A stretch of 64,000 nt of DNA from Igneacidithiobacillus copahuensis (GTDB taxonomy: Bacteria > Pseudomonadota > Gammaproteobacteria > Acidithiobacillales > Acidithiobacillaceae): positions 1 through 64,000 of the forward strand of contig NZ_JAAXYO010000039.1 of assembly GCF_018854015.1 (NCBI RefSeq). The letters run 5' to 3'. Positions 17,606-25,958 of the stretch are shown here, one piece after another; the first letter of the stretch is position 1, and each line of letters begins with the position of its first letter. A model generated the notes under the pieces. It saw only the letters and a list, made by a program, of their open reading frames with translations. It ran no database searches and was not told the DNA's origin. A program made the position numbers and the translations under genes.

Positions 17606-18893
17606 CCTGATAGAAGACATCATCGCCCGGGAAATTCTCGACTCCCGCGGCAACCCCACCGTCGAAGCGGAAGTCTTGCTGAGCGATGGCAGCCGGGGAC
17701 GGGCTGCAGTGCCCTCCGGCGCCTCTACCGGCAGCCGCGAGGCCCTGGAGCTGCGTGACCAGGACCCCAACCGCTTCGGTGGCAAGGGGGTGCGGAAGGT
17801 CATCGAGCACATCGAAGAAGAGATCGCTCCCAATCTGATCGATCTGGACGCGAGCGCCCAAAAGATGATTGACGACACCCTGCTCGGCCTGGACGGTACC
17901 AACAACAAGTCGCGCCTCGGGGCCAATGCCCTGCTCGCCGTGTCCCTGGCCTGCGCCCGCGCCGCCGCCGAAAGCAAGGACCTCCCTCTCTATGCCTATC
18001 TCGGCGGCCCCGCGGCCTCCCGCCTGCCGGTGCCCTGCCTCAACGTCCTCAATGGCGGCGTCCATGCCCATTGGCAGGGGGCAGATTTTCAGGAGACCAT
18101 GCTGGTGCCTTTTGGCGCCGACTCTTTCCGCGAGGCCATCCGCTGGGGGGCAGAGGTCTATCACGCCCTGCAGAGCCTGCTGCTCGAAAAACATTTGAGC
18201 GTTGGCGTGGGTGACGAGGGCGGCTTTGCCCCAGCGGTGCGCTCCAACCATGAAACACTGGACCTGCTCCTCGCTGCCATCGAAAAGGCCGGTTTCGTGC
18301 CGGGCAAGGATTGCGGCATTGCCATCGATCCGGCCTCTTCGGAATTCTATCGGGACGGCAAGTACCAGCTGCACACCGAAGAACGCGCCATCGGCAGCGA
18401 AGAAATGATCGAATATTACGCGAAGCTGGTGGATGACTATCCCATCGTGCTGCTGGAAGATGGTCTGGCCGAGGATGACTGGGAATCGTGGAAACAGCTC
18501 AACGCGCGCTTAGGCAGCCGCATCGAGCTGGTGGGCGATGACATCTTCTGCACCAACCCGGAGATCATCGCCCGCGGCATCAGAGACGACATTGCCAATT
18601 CCGTGCTCATCAAGCTCAATCAGATCGGCACCGTCAGCGAGACCTTTGCCGCCGCCCGACTGGCGCAGTTCCATGGCTGGGGGGCCTTTGTCTCGCATCG
18701 TTCCGGGGAAACCACCGACGATTTCATTGCCGATCTCACCGTGGCGCTGGACACTGGTCACCTCAAATCCGGTGCGCCCTGCCGCGGCGAGCGTGTCGCC
18801 AAGTACAACCAGCTCCTGCGCATCGAAGAAGAACTGGGCACTGCCGCCACATACGCCGGCGCCCAGGCCTTCGTCCGCCCTGCAACCCGCTGA
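17598..18893 (+). CDS. eno: Enolase, divergent active-site loop
   Basis: 431 residues from ATG 17598 (ribosome site AAGGAGA upstream, overlapping pyk). Conserved elements: AREILDSRGNPTVE, PSGASTGSREALELRD, VGDEGGFAP, EDGLAEDDW, the catalytic Lys in LIKLNQIGT, SHRSGETTDDFIADL, and the C-terminal KSGAPCRGERVAKYNQLLRIEEEL. The loop usually reading GGxHADNNVDIQEFM is here GGVHAHWQGADFQETM. The His and the Gln-Glu pair remain but the middle differs. It interconverts 2-phosphoglycerate and phosphoenolpyruvate. It is the last gene of the carbon operon and may be a second, operon-specific enolase. Confidence 0.94.
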   Translation: MDSLIEDIIAREILDSRGNPTVEAEVLLSDGSRGRAAVPSGASTGSREALELRDQDPNRFGGKGVRKVIEHIEEEIAPNLIDLDASAQKMIDDTLLGLDGTNNKSRLGANALLAVSLACARAAAESKDLPLYAYLGGPAASRLPVPCLNVLNGGVHAHWQGADFQETMLVPFGADSFREAIRWGAEVYHALQSLLLEKHLSVGVGDEGGFAPAVRSNHETLDLLLAAIEKAGFVPGKDCGIAIDPASSEFYRDGKYQLHTEERAIGSEEMIEYYAKLVDDYPIVLLEDGLAEDDWESWKQLNARLGSRIELVGDDIFCTNPEIIARGIRDDIANSVLIKLNQIGTVSETFAAARLAQFHGWGAFVSHRSGETTDDFIADLTVALDTGHLKSGAPCRGERVAKYNQLLRIEEELGTAATYAGAQAFVRPATR

Positions 18894-18913
18894 GAGCGGG
18901 GCCGCTCAGCGCC

Positions 18914-20296
18914 TCAGAAAAGGCTGCGGGCGGCCTTGCCGATGCCCTCGGCCGACATCGGGTGCTGGTCGGCAAAACGGGCGAGATCATAGGCCGTCGC
19001 TCCCAGGCTCAGCGCCGTCCCGATCTGCCCGATCAAGGCGCCGGCATCGATGCCAACGATCCAGCCCCCCAGCAGGCGCAGGGAGGAAGGCTCGAAGAAC
19101 AGGCGAATCTCCCCCTCCAGGCGCTCAAGAATCTGCGCCCGGGAGTCTTCAGCAAAATCATAGCGACCCACCGCCAGTTCGCGTCCCGCAGCCTTGGCCG
19201 GGGTCATGCCAATATAGGCCGCGGCCGGGAGGGTGAAGATCGTCGTCGGCACATTGTGGAAATCCGCGTAATCCAAGGGTTGATTGCCCCCCAGGATATT
19301 GTGCGCCGCGGCCAACGATTGCCGTACCGCTGCATGAAAGAGGGGTACCCGACCATTGACATCACCGGCGGCGTAGATATGCGGGTAGCGGGTCTGCAGA
19401 GATGGCCCCACCTGGACGCCATGTCGGTCAAATTCGATACCAATCGCTTCGCAACCCTCGGGAATCACCGGCGAGCGCCCGACTGCGAGCAGCACCGCCT
19501 CCGCCTCTCCGCTCTCCTCCTGCCCGGCGCGTTGCCAGAGCACCCGGCGCAAGGCACCCTGGGCCTCGATGCGCTGCACATCGACGTCGGTCAGGATCCG
19601 CATCCCCGCCGGCAACAAGGGCTGGAGCAGGGCGACCATGCCCGGATCCATGCCGTTCAAAATCTGTCCGCCCTTCTGCAGGAGGATCACCTGACTACCA
19701 AGCTCAGCAAAGAAAGACGCCGTTTCCAGGCCAATGTATCCGCCACCCACCACGATCAAGCGCTTGGGCAAAGCGCGCAGGGCCGGGTCCGGTTTATAGA
19801 GATCATGACTGGTCAGACAATGTTCGGCACCGGGAAGGGGAGGCACAAAGACGTCCGAGCCACTGGCAATAAGGAGATGATGGCAGCGGATTTTCTCACT
19901 GCCCTGATCATCGTCAATCTGCACGGTGTGGGGATCAAGAATGCGCGCCACCCCCTTGCGCAGCTCGATACCGGGTTGTGCAGCAAGCTCCTGGGCATGC
20001 TGGGCATACCGCCGCGCCTGTACCTGATCCTTGTGCTGCACGATGGCTGCATAGTCCGGCGCCGATAGCTCTGCCCGACCCAGCTGGGTGCTGAAACGCC
20101 GCGTTGCGCCAGCCAAGGACGCCATCTCCCGCACTGCCTTGGATGGCACACAGCCCTCATAGAGACAGTTGCCACTCATCACCCCTTTGGGATCTACCAT
20201 GAGCACCTTGCGCCCCGCCCGCGCCAGTCGAAAGGCCGCCGGATACGCCGCGCCGCCAGCCCCGATACAGAGCAGATCCACTACTTTTTCCGCCAT
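18914..20296 (-). CDS. FAD-dependent pyridine nucleotide-disulfide oxidoreductase (dihydrolipoyl dehydrogenase-like)
   Basis: 460 residues. N-terminal FAD-binding fold (LLCIGAGGAAYPAAF), redox-active disulfide Cys44/Cys49 in GNCLYEGCVPSK, NAD(P)-binding GGGYIGLETASFFAELG, second FAD motif IYAAGDVNG, and a C-terminal interface domain with the His-Pro...Glu pattern (FADQHPMSAEGI) that supplies the catalytic base in lipoamide dehydrogenases. No E1/E2 2-oxoacid dehydrogenase genes are adjacent, so a stand-alone disulfide reductase of the dihydrolipoyl dehydrogenase/mercuric reductase superfamily is the safer call. It is convergent with enolase (20-base gap) and divergent from glgP. Confidence 0.85.
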   Translation of the reverse strand: MAEKVVDLLCIGAGGAAYPAAFRLARAGRKVLMVDPKGVMSGNCLYEGCVPSKAVREMASLAGATRRFSTQLGRAELSAPDYAAIVQHKDQVQARRYAQHAQELAAQPGIELRKGVARILDPHTVQIDDDQGSEKIRCHHLLIASGSDVFVPPLPGAEHCLTSHDLYKPDPALRALPKRLIVVGGGYIGLETASFFAELGSQVILLQKGGQILNGMDPGMVALLQPLLPAGMRILTDVDVQRIEAQGALRRVLWQRAGQEESGEAEAVLLAVGRSPVIPEGCEAIGIEFDRHGVQVGPSLQTRYPHIYAAGDVNGRVPLFHAAVRQSLAAAHNILGGNQPLDYADFHNVPTTIFTLPAAAYIGMTPAKAAGRELAVGRYDFAEDSRAQILERLEGEIRLFFEPSSLRLLGGWIVGIDAGALIGQIGTALSLGATAYDLARFADQHPMSAEGIGKAARSLF

Positions 20297-20318
20297 ATCT
20301 GACCTCCTGGTCCCATTA

Positions 20319-20334
20319 TATACTTGTCAGTATA
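20319..20334. promoter_or_regulatory. Perfect inverted repeat TATACT-N4-AGTATA, possible operator
   Basis: A perfect 6-base inverted repeat with a 4-base spacer lies in the roughly 100-base divergent region between the flavin disulfide reductase (start 20296) and glycogen phosphorylase (start 20396). The arms also resemble -10 hexamers, so a repressor bound here could block one or both promoters. The binding protein is not identifiable. Confidence 0.4.
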
Positions 20335-20395
20335 GTTCACCGCCGCGGATGAGCCGATGGTCTACACTGAGGTTGCAAAGCCGGAGGATGCACGC

Positions 20396-22921
20396 ATGAA
20401 TATCACACCGTCCTATGTATTGCCCCAATTGCCAGAAGCGCTGGATGGGCTGATTGAACTGGCCCTGGATCTGCGCTGGTCATGGAGTTATCGCAGTGAT
20501 GTCCTCTGGGAGCAGCTCGATGGAGAACTCTGGAGCCGGACCCGCAACCCCTGGTTGTTGTTGCAGAACCTCGACGCAGCCAAACTCGATGTCTTGGCCC
20601 GCGACGAGGGGTTTCTGACCTTGCTGCAGGAGCACCTGCAGCACCATCGCCAGGAAAGCCGTCGGGAAGGCTGGTTTCAAAAAAACATCCCCTCGGCACA
20701 GCTGCAACGTGTTGCCTATTTCAGTATGGAGTTCGGCCTTTCCGAGGCCTTACCCATCTATTCCGGTGGTCTCGGGATTCTCGCTGGCGACGTGCTGAAA
20801 ACCGCCAGCGACCTCGGCGTACCCATGGTCGGCATCGGCATCCTCTGGCAGCAGGGCTACTTCCGCCAGAGTCTGGATGACTGTGGCCGCCAACTGGAGC
20901 TCTATCCCTACAACGATCCCACCCAACTGCCCATTCTCCCGGTGCGTGATCCGGAGGGGCAGTGGCTGCGTCTGGAATTGCCCTTTCCGGGCCGCTCGGT
21001 CATCCTGCGTGCCTGGCAGGCCCAGGTCGGCACCGTCCCGCTATATCTTTTAGACAGCAACGATCCGCTCAACAGTCCTGCCGACCGGGGCATTACCGCC
21101 GAACTCTATGGTGGCGGGCCGGAAATGCGCCTGCAGCAGGAGATCTGCCTGGGTGCAGGCGGTTGGCTGCTGCTGCGCCATCTCGGTATAGAGATAGATA
21201 TCTGTCATCTGAATGAAGGGCATGCCGCCTTCGCCATCCTGGCGCGTATCCATAGTCACATGCGCGACCATGGCAGCGACTTCTCGTGTGCCTTGAACGC
21301 CACCCGCGCCGGCAACGTCTTTACGACGCACACGCCGGTAGCCGCTGGCTTCGATCGCTTCGCGCCGGAACTCGTCACCCGCTATATCGAAGGCGCACCC
21401 AAGATCTTTGGCGTTGACCTGCAGCAGATCCTGGCGTTGGGCCGGGCCAATGCGGAAGACCTCCGGGAGCCATTCAACATGGCTTGGCTGGCCATCCACG
21501 GCAGCATCCACGTGAATGGCGTCAGTGCCTTGCATGGGAAGGTGAGCCAACATCTCTTTCAGCCACTCTTTCCTCGCTGGCCGACAGATGAAATCCCGGT
21601 ATGCGGCATTACCAACGGCGTCCATATTCCCTCCTGGGACAATGCCGAGGCAGATGCCCTATGGACAGAACACTGCGGTGCCGAGCGCTGGTTGGGAGAG
21701 CTGCAGGACATTAGCGCCCAGTTTCACAACGTGAGCGATACCGAAATCTGGCAACTGCGGCAAAAGGGTCGCCAACAACTCATCGAATTTGCCCGCAATC
21801 GCCTGCAACGGCAGTTGGCCATGGCGCACCGCCCACAGGAAGAGATCAACGCCGCAGCCCTGGTGCTCGATCCCAACACCCTGACCATCGGCTTTGCCCG
21901 CCGCTTCACCGCTTACAAGCGCCCCAATCTCCTGCTCAGCGATCCAGAGCGCCTCTATCGCATCCTCAGTGATCCGCGCCATCCGGTGCAGCTCCTGATT
22001 GCCGGCAAGGCGCACCCCCGGGATGGCGACGGCAAGGCCATGATCCAGGAATGGACCCAGTTCCTCCGCCGCCATCCCGACCTCTTTCACAAGGTCGTCT
22101 TCATCGCCGACTACGACATGCTCGTGGCGGCACAACTGGTGCAGGGCGTGGATGTGTGGATCAATACCCCCCGTCGCCCCTGGGAGGCCAGTGGCACCAG
22201 CGGCATGAAGGTACTCGTCAACGGCGGCCTGAATTGTTCGGAACTGGATGGCTGGTGGGCGGAAGCCTACAGCGATGCCGTCGGCTGGGGCTTGGGCGAC
22301 CGCCATGAACACGACTCCGATTCGGCGTGGGACAGGCATGAGGCCGAGCAGTTGTACCAGATCATCGAGCAGGAAATCGCCCCTCTCTTTTATCAGGGAC
22401 GTGACGAAAGTGGCTGCCCCTGTGCCTGGGTAGAAAAGATCCGCAGCAGCATGGCGGAGCTCACCCCCCGCTTCAGCAGTCATCGCATGTTGCAGGAGTA
22501 TGTCGAGAACCTCTATCTGCCCGCCGCCAAGCGGCTGCGCGAACGCTCTTCACTGGAACAATTGCGTAGTATCTGCGCTTGGCAGAGCCATCTGAAGGCG
22601 CACTGGCATGGTCTACGCTTTGGCGAACTGCATGTTGCGGAAACTGGCGAAGAATATCAGTTCCAGATGCATGTCTACCTGGATGACGTCCCGGCGGAAA
22701 TGATCCAAGTACAGTTATTTGCCAATAGCGTAGACGCCCATGGTCCCGAACTGCTTCCGATGCAGCGCTCCGAGACCCTCACTGGTGCCGTCAACAGCTT
22801 CAATTATCGCTGTAATATCGCCAAGCGCCGACCGGTCTCCGACTACACTCCACGCATCGTTGCCCAACACTCCCTCTGTGAAGTGCCCCTCGAAAACAAC
22901 GCGATTCTTTGGTACCGCTAA
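20396..22921 (+). CDS. glgP: Glycogen/alpha-glucan phosphorylase (GT35, DUF3417-containing type)
   Basis: 841 residues from ATG 20396, preceded by GGAGGA. The N-terminal DUF3417-like segment (LALDLRWSWSYRSDVLWEQLD) and YFSMEFGLSEALPIYSGGLG mark the short alpha-glucan phosphorylase subfamily found in many bacteria and archaea. The body carries LNEGHAAFA, TTHTPVAAGFDRF, ARRFTAYKRPNLLL, and the pyridoxal-phosphate lysine in EASGTSGMKVLVNGGLN. It releases glucose 1-phosphate from glycogen or maltodextrin with phosphate. Lying beside the carbon operon, it would supply hexose phosphate to the PfkB/aldolase route. A shared palindrome upstream may co-regulate it with the disulfide reductase. Confidence 0.95.
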   Translation: MNITPSYVLPQLPEALDGLIELALDLRWSWSYRSDVLWEQLDGELWSRTRNPWLLLQNLDAAKLDVLARDEGFLTLLQEHLQHHRQESRREGWFQKNIPSAQLQRVAYFSMEFGLSEALPIYSGGLGILAGDVLKTASDLGVPMVGIGILWQQGYFRQSLDDCGRQLELYPYNDPTQLPILPVRDPEGQWLRLELPFPGRSVILRAWQAQVGTVPLYLLDSNDPLNSPADRGITAELYGGGPEMRLQQEICLGAGGWLLLRHLGIEIDICHLNEGHAAFAILARIHSHMRDHGSDFSCALNATRAGNVFTTHTPVAAGFDRFAPELVTRYIEGAPKIFGVDLQQILALGRANAEDLREPFNMAWLAIHGSIHVNGVSALHGKVSQHLFQPLFPRWPTDEIPVCGITNGVHIPSWDNAEADALWTEHCGAERWLGELQDISAQFHNVSDTEIWQLRQKGRQQLIEFARNRLQRQLAMAHRPQEEINAAALVLDPNTLTIGFARRFTAYKRPNLLLSDPERLYRILSDPRHPVQLLIAGKAHPRDGDGKAMIQEWTQFLRRHPDLFHKVVFIADYDMLVAAQLVQGVDVWINTPRRPWEASGTSGMKVLVNGGLNCSELDGWWAEAYSDAVGWGLGDRHEHDSDSAWDRHEAEQLYQIIEQEIAPLFYQGRDESGCPCAWVEKIRSSMAELTPRFSSHRMLQEYVENLYLPAAKRLRERSSLEQLRSICAWQSHLKAHWHGLRFGELHVAETGEEYQFQMHVYLDDVPAEMIQVQLFANSVDAHGPELLPMQRSETLTGAVNSFNYRCNIAKRRPVSDYTPRIVAQHSLCEVPLENNAILWYR

Positions 22922-22923
22922 CG

Positions 22924-22952
22924 AAAAAGGATCCGGAGCGTCTCCGGATCCT
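22924..22952 (-). terminator. Rho-independent terminator of tRNA-Ala
   Basis: An 11-base inverted repeat (AGGATCCGGAG/CTCCGGATCCT, 3-base loop) at 22928-22952 is followed on the minus strand by a T run (complement of 22924-22928). It lies 6 bases after the tRNA 3' end. On the plus strand there is no T run, so it is oriented for the tRNA. Confidence 0.8.
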
Positions 22953-22958
22953 GATGTA

Positions 22959-23034
<76 letters not shown>

Positions 23035-23139
23035 AATTTCTGGTCGGCGTACTATTCCAGAAGACGCCTTCCCTGTCAACTCATCGGCTATGAAAGTGTC
23101 TGCTATGAAGGTCGCGGCAAAGCACAATAGAATGAACGC

Positions 23140-24561
23140 ATGAAAGATCTTGCCTCCTCGCTCGACCGCTTGCTTGCTGAACTCGGGCAACCCATCGTCT
23201 GCCTGGACTTGGAAACCACGGGCGGACGCCCCCAGCAGGACCGCATTCTCGAGATCGGCATGGTGACGCTTGCGCCGGGACGAGAGCCTCGGGAATGGAG
23301 TCAGTTACTGGATCCCGGTTGTGCTGTTTCCCCCTACATCACGCAGTTGACCGGGATTCACCCCAACATGCTCCGCGACATGCCACGCTTTGAGGATATC
23401 GCTGCGAGCTTGGCGCTCCACTTGCAGGGGCATATTCTGGTCGCCCACAACGTACGCTTCGACCTTGCCTTTTTACGCCAGTCTTTCCAACGCGTCGAGA
23501 TCCCTTTCAAAGCGAAGGCCATATGCAGCGTCAAAATCTCTCGGCGACTTTTCCCCCAAGAAACGCGTCATGGTCTGGACGCCGTCATTCATCGCCTGGA
23601 AATTCCCTGCCGTAATCGTCATCGTGCCCTGGACGATGCGCGCGTCGTTGCGGAATTTCTCCAGCGGCTTGCCGACGAGCGTTGTCCCGAACTCGTGCAG
23701 GCCTGCAAACTGCAATGGGAACAGGAATGTCTTCCTCCCAATCTCGATCCAGAAATCATTCGCAGCATTCCCAATCGGCCAGGGGTCTATCTGTTTTTTG
23801 GGAGCAATGAGATTCCCTTGTACATTGGCAAAAGTATTCACCTGCGCAAACGAGTACTGGAGCACTTCCGTAATGATTTCCGGCAGGACCGCGAGATGCA
23901 GATCGCGCAGCAGGTGGAGCACATCGAATGGATAGAAACCCCAGGCGAGTTGGGTGCACTGCTACTGGAATCACGCCTGGTGAAAGAGAAAAATCCTCTC
24001 TATAACCGCCAGCTGCGCAGAAAAAAGGCGCTTTGCACCATTGTTTGTGGCGGCCCAGGGAGCGCAACACCACAGATCCACTGCGGCGCGGCGATTCGGC
24101 CAGGCATCTGCCACGGGATATTCGCCAATCGCCGCAGTGCGAAAGCCGCACTCAAGCGCCTGGCACAGGAATGGGGACTTTGCGATATTCGCTTGGGATT
24201 GCAAAAAGGCAAAGGCGCTTGTTTTGGCTTCCAGATCAAACGCTGTCGTGGCGTATGTACCGGCCAAGAATCCACGGCGGAGCATGATGAAAGACTGTAT
24301 GCCGCCCTGCAAATTTTGCAAATCCAGCACTGGCCATTTTCCGGACCTATCGGTATTCCCGAAGACGACACCGGCGCCTCCATCCATGTTTTTGATCACT
24401 GGTGCCATATGGGAATCTTACGAGAAGATACCGGAATAGTAGAAAAATTCACGGAATCAGCCAGCTTCGATGCGGATACCTATCGCATATTACTCCGCCA
24501 CCTCAATCGCTCTCCGCAACAATGGACATCTTTGGATCAGGATTGGGACTGTCGATCATAA
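23140..24561 (+). CDS. DnaQ-like 3'-5' exonuclease fused to a GIY-YIG (UvrC/Cho-like) nuclease domain
   Basis: 473 residues. Residues about 17-180 form a DEDDh exonuclease: CLDLETTGG (Asp23, Glu25), HNVRFDLAFL, and HRALDDARVVAEF. Residues about 205-300 form a GIY-YIG domain: PGVYLFFGSNEIPLYIGKS with a basic helix, and a Glu in the LLLESRLVKEKNP motif. The C-terminus has a cysteine-containing segment KRCRGVCTG like that of UvrC/Cho. The same fusion is known as the epsilon-like/Cho proteins of many bacteria (M. tuberculosis Rv2191 type). A role in DNA repair incision and trimming is inferred. It is transcribed away from tRNA-Ala and precedes two small envelope-related genes. Confidence 0.88.
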   Translation: MKDLASSLDRLLAELGQPIVCLDLETTGGRPQQDRILEIGMVTLAPGREPREWSQLLDPGCAVSPYITQLTGIHPNMLRDMPRFEDIAASLALHLQGHILVAHNVRFDLAFLRQSFQRVEIPFKAKAICSVKISRRLFPQETRHGLDAVIHRLEIPCRNRHRALDDARVVAEFLQRLADERCPELVQACKLQWEQECLPPNLDPEIIRSIPNRPGVYLFFGSNEIPLYIGKSIHLRKRVLEHFRNDFRQDREMQIAQQVEHIEWIETPGELGALLLESRLVKEKNPLYNRQLRRKKALCTIVCGGPGSATPQIHCGAAIRPGICHGIFANRRSAKAALKRLAQEWGLCDIRLGLQKGKGACFGFQIKRCRGVCTGQESTAEHDERLYAALQILQIQHWPFSGPIGIPEDDTGASIHVFDHWCHMGILREDTGIVEKFTESASFDADTYRILLRHLNRSPQQWTSLDQDWDCRS

Positions 24562-24631
24562 ATGGCGAGGGAACCAATCGGCGTCTAAAGTGGTCAACAG
24601 ATCGTCATTCACAACTCCAGGGAACGCCGCT

Positions 24632-24880
24632 ATGTTTGGATTTGGAAAGGAAGAAATGCCCGCTGTCAACTGCCCTGCCTGTCAGAGCAGCATGCAGGAC
24701 ATGGGTTCGCATGGGATCCGCATGGGCGGCTTGACCGGCATTCTTGGGGCAGGCGCCGCGCTGGTTGGCGGACAAATGGCCGACGATGCAGAAGAGGCCT
24801 TCGAGAAAAAAATGGCGGTGCGGGTCTTCGTTTGTCCGCAATGTCATGAAGTATCCCTGAAATATCAGGGTGGACTCTAA
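24632..24880 (+). CDS. Small protein with two CxxC motifs, possible zinc ribbon
   Basis: 82 residues beginning MFGFGKEEMP with a weak AGGGAA ribosome site. CPAC (14-17) and CPQC (68-71) could together bind one zinc. Between them lies a glycine-rich hydrophobic stretch (GLTGILGAGAALVGG, about 33-47), which may be a membrane hairpin or glycine zipper. Composition is coding-like and the stop is 3 bases before the next gene's start codon, suggesting coupling to the L,D-transpeptidase. I do not recognise a named family. Confidence 0.6.
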   Translation: MFGFGKEEMPAVNCPACQSSMQDMGSHGIRMGGLTGILGAGAALVGGQMADDAEEAFEKKMAVRVFVCPQCHEVSLKYQGGL

Positions 24881-24883
24881 GCC

Positions 24884-25882
24884 TTGCCGGAAACATCTGG
24901 CGTGCTTCGTAGACGACTGCTGACTCTGTGCCTGGTGCCTGTGCTGGGAGCTTTCGCTGGCAACAGTTTTGCTGCCGGAAATCTTGCGACCAACGCCAAT
25001 GCCTGGCAGTGGGTGTGGCAAAAACTGGCGCGCTACGGCTACGTTCATGTTGTCTACGGCAGTTATATGGAACGCTATGGTGCGGTGCGCACAGTCGCCG
25101 CCTGGGATGTTGCCGTTCCACATAAATTGCAGGATTTATCGAACCGCTGGGGCTACTCTGCGTTAAACCCGAAATTCCGCAGTGGAGTGATCCAATTTGA
25201 ACGGGCTAGCAAGATTCTGCCCGTCAATGGCATTTCCCGGGGACGAGTTAATGCAACCCTGATTGCTCGGCTGGAAGCGGGGCATATTCCCTACAATCCC
25301 TATCCGTTTCAGTGGGTCGAGGTCCGCAAAGATCATCATCCCGAACAACTACGGATCTGGCAGGTGCCGCCCTCTGCGGCAGGTGACCTGCATTGGAAAG
25401 GTCGCTGGGGCTACCATTCGGTGGTCAACACCGGAGTGTTGCAGTCCACGCCAGATGGGAGTTGGCCGGTATATCAGCGCCTTGCCGACACGACGATGCA
25501 CGGCACTTTTCCCATCCGCATCACAAAGACAAAATATCTCAGTCTATCGCCAGATCAACGCGGACATTATCACGGTCATCTGGTCTACTGGCAGCGATAT
25601 GTCGCGCCAAATGTCCGTTTTGTCAATTATTTTTATGACGGTCGAGCAATTCACTTCTACCCGCGCAAGACTTATGGCTGGCCACAAAGCGCTGGATGCG
25701 TAGAGATGCCCTATCAAAACGCAAAGCATCTGTTTCACCTTTTGCATTATGGGGATCTGGTATCCGTGGTCGGGCATTACCAGCCTTTCTCCCCGCCCAA
25801 GGAGAAACTACTGCTTGCGGGAGAAGAACTGCGCAAAAGGATCATAGAAAATATCCAACAGCAAGCCTCTGGCTCTGCGTGA
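24884..25882 (+). CDS. L,D-transpeptidase (YkuD) family protein with altered catalytic motif
   Basis: 332 residues from TTG 24884; GTG 24902 is a credible alternative that starts the signal peptide directly (LRRRLLTLCLVPVLGAFAG). A peptidoglycan-binding-like segment lies about 88-132 (FRSGVIQFERASKI). The YkuD domain (about 140-300) has HGTFPI, His257 and the nucleophile Cys272 in WPQSAGCVEMPY. Classical members read SHGC[IV]R here, so the second catalytic-site His is Ala and the Arg is Glu. The Cys and upstream His remain. It is probably exported to the periplasm to crosslink or edit peptidoglycan, or it may be a diverged relative with another role. Confidence 0.78.
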   Translation: MPETSGVLRRRLLTLCLVPVLGAFAGNSFAAGNLATNANAWQWVWQKLARYGYVHVVYGSYMERYGAVRTVAAWDVAVPHKLQDLSNRWGYSALNPKFRSGVIQFERASKILPVNGISRGRVNATLIARLEAGHIPYNPYPFQWVEVRKDHHPEQLRIWQVPPSAAGDLHWKGRWGYHSVVNTGVLQSTPDGSWPVYQRLADTTMHGTFPIRITKTKYLSLSPDQRGHYHGHLVYWQRYVAPNVRFVNYFYDGRAIHFYPRKTYGWPQSAGCVEMPYQNAKHLFHLLHYGDLVSVVGHYQPFSPPKEKLLLAGEELRKRIIENIQQQASGSA

Positions 25883-25958
25883 GCCTGTGGCCTACTGGAC
25901 TCCCGTTTGCTAGTTGCCGGCAGAGGTCTTACCATCGTCCCATAAGCCAGCAACAGCG

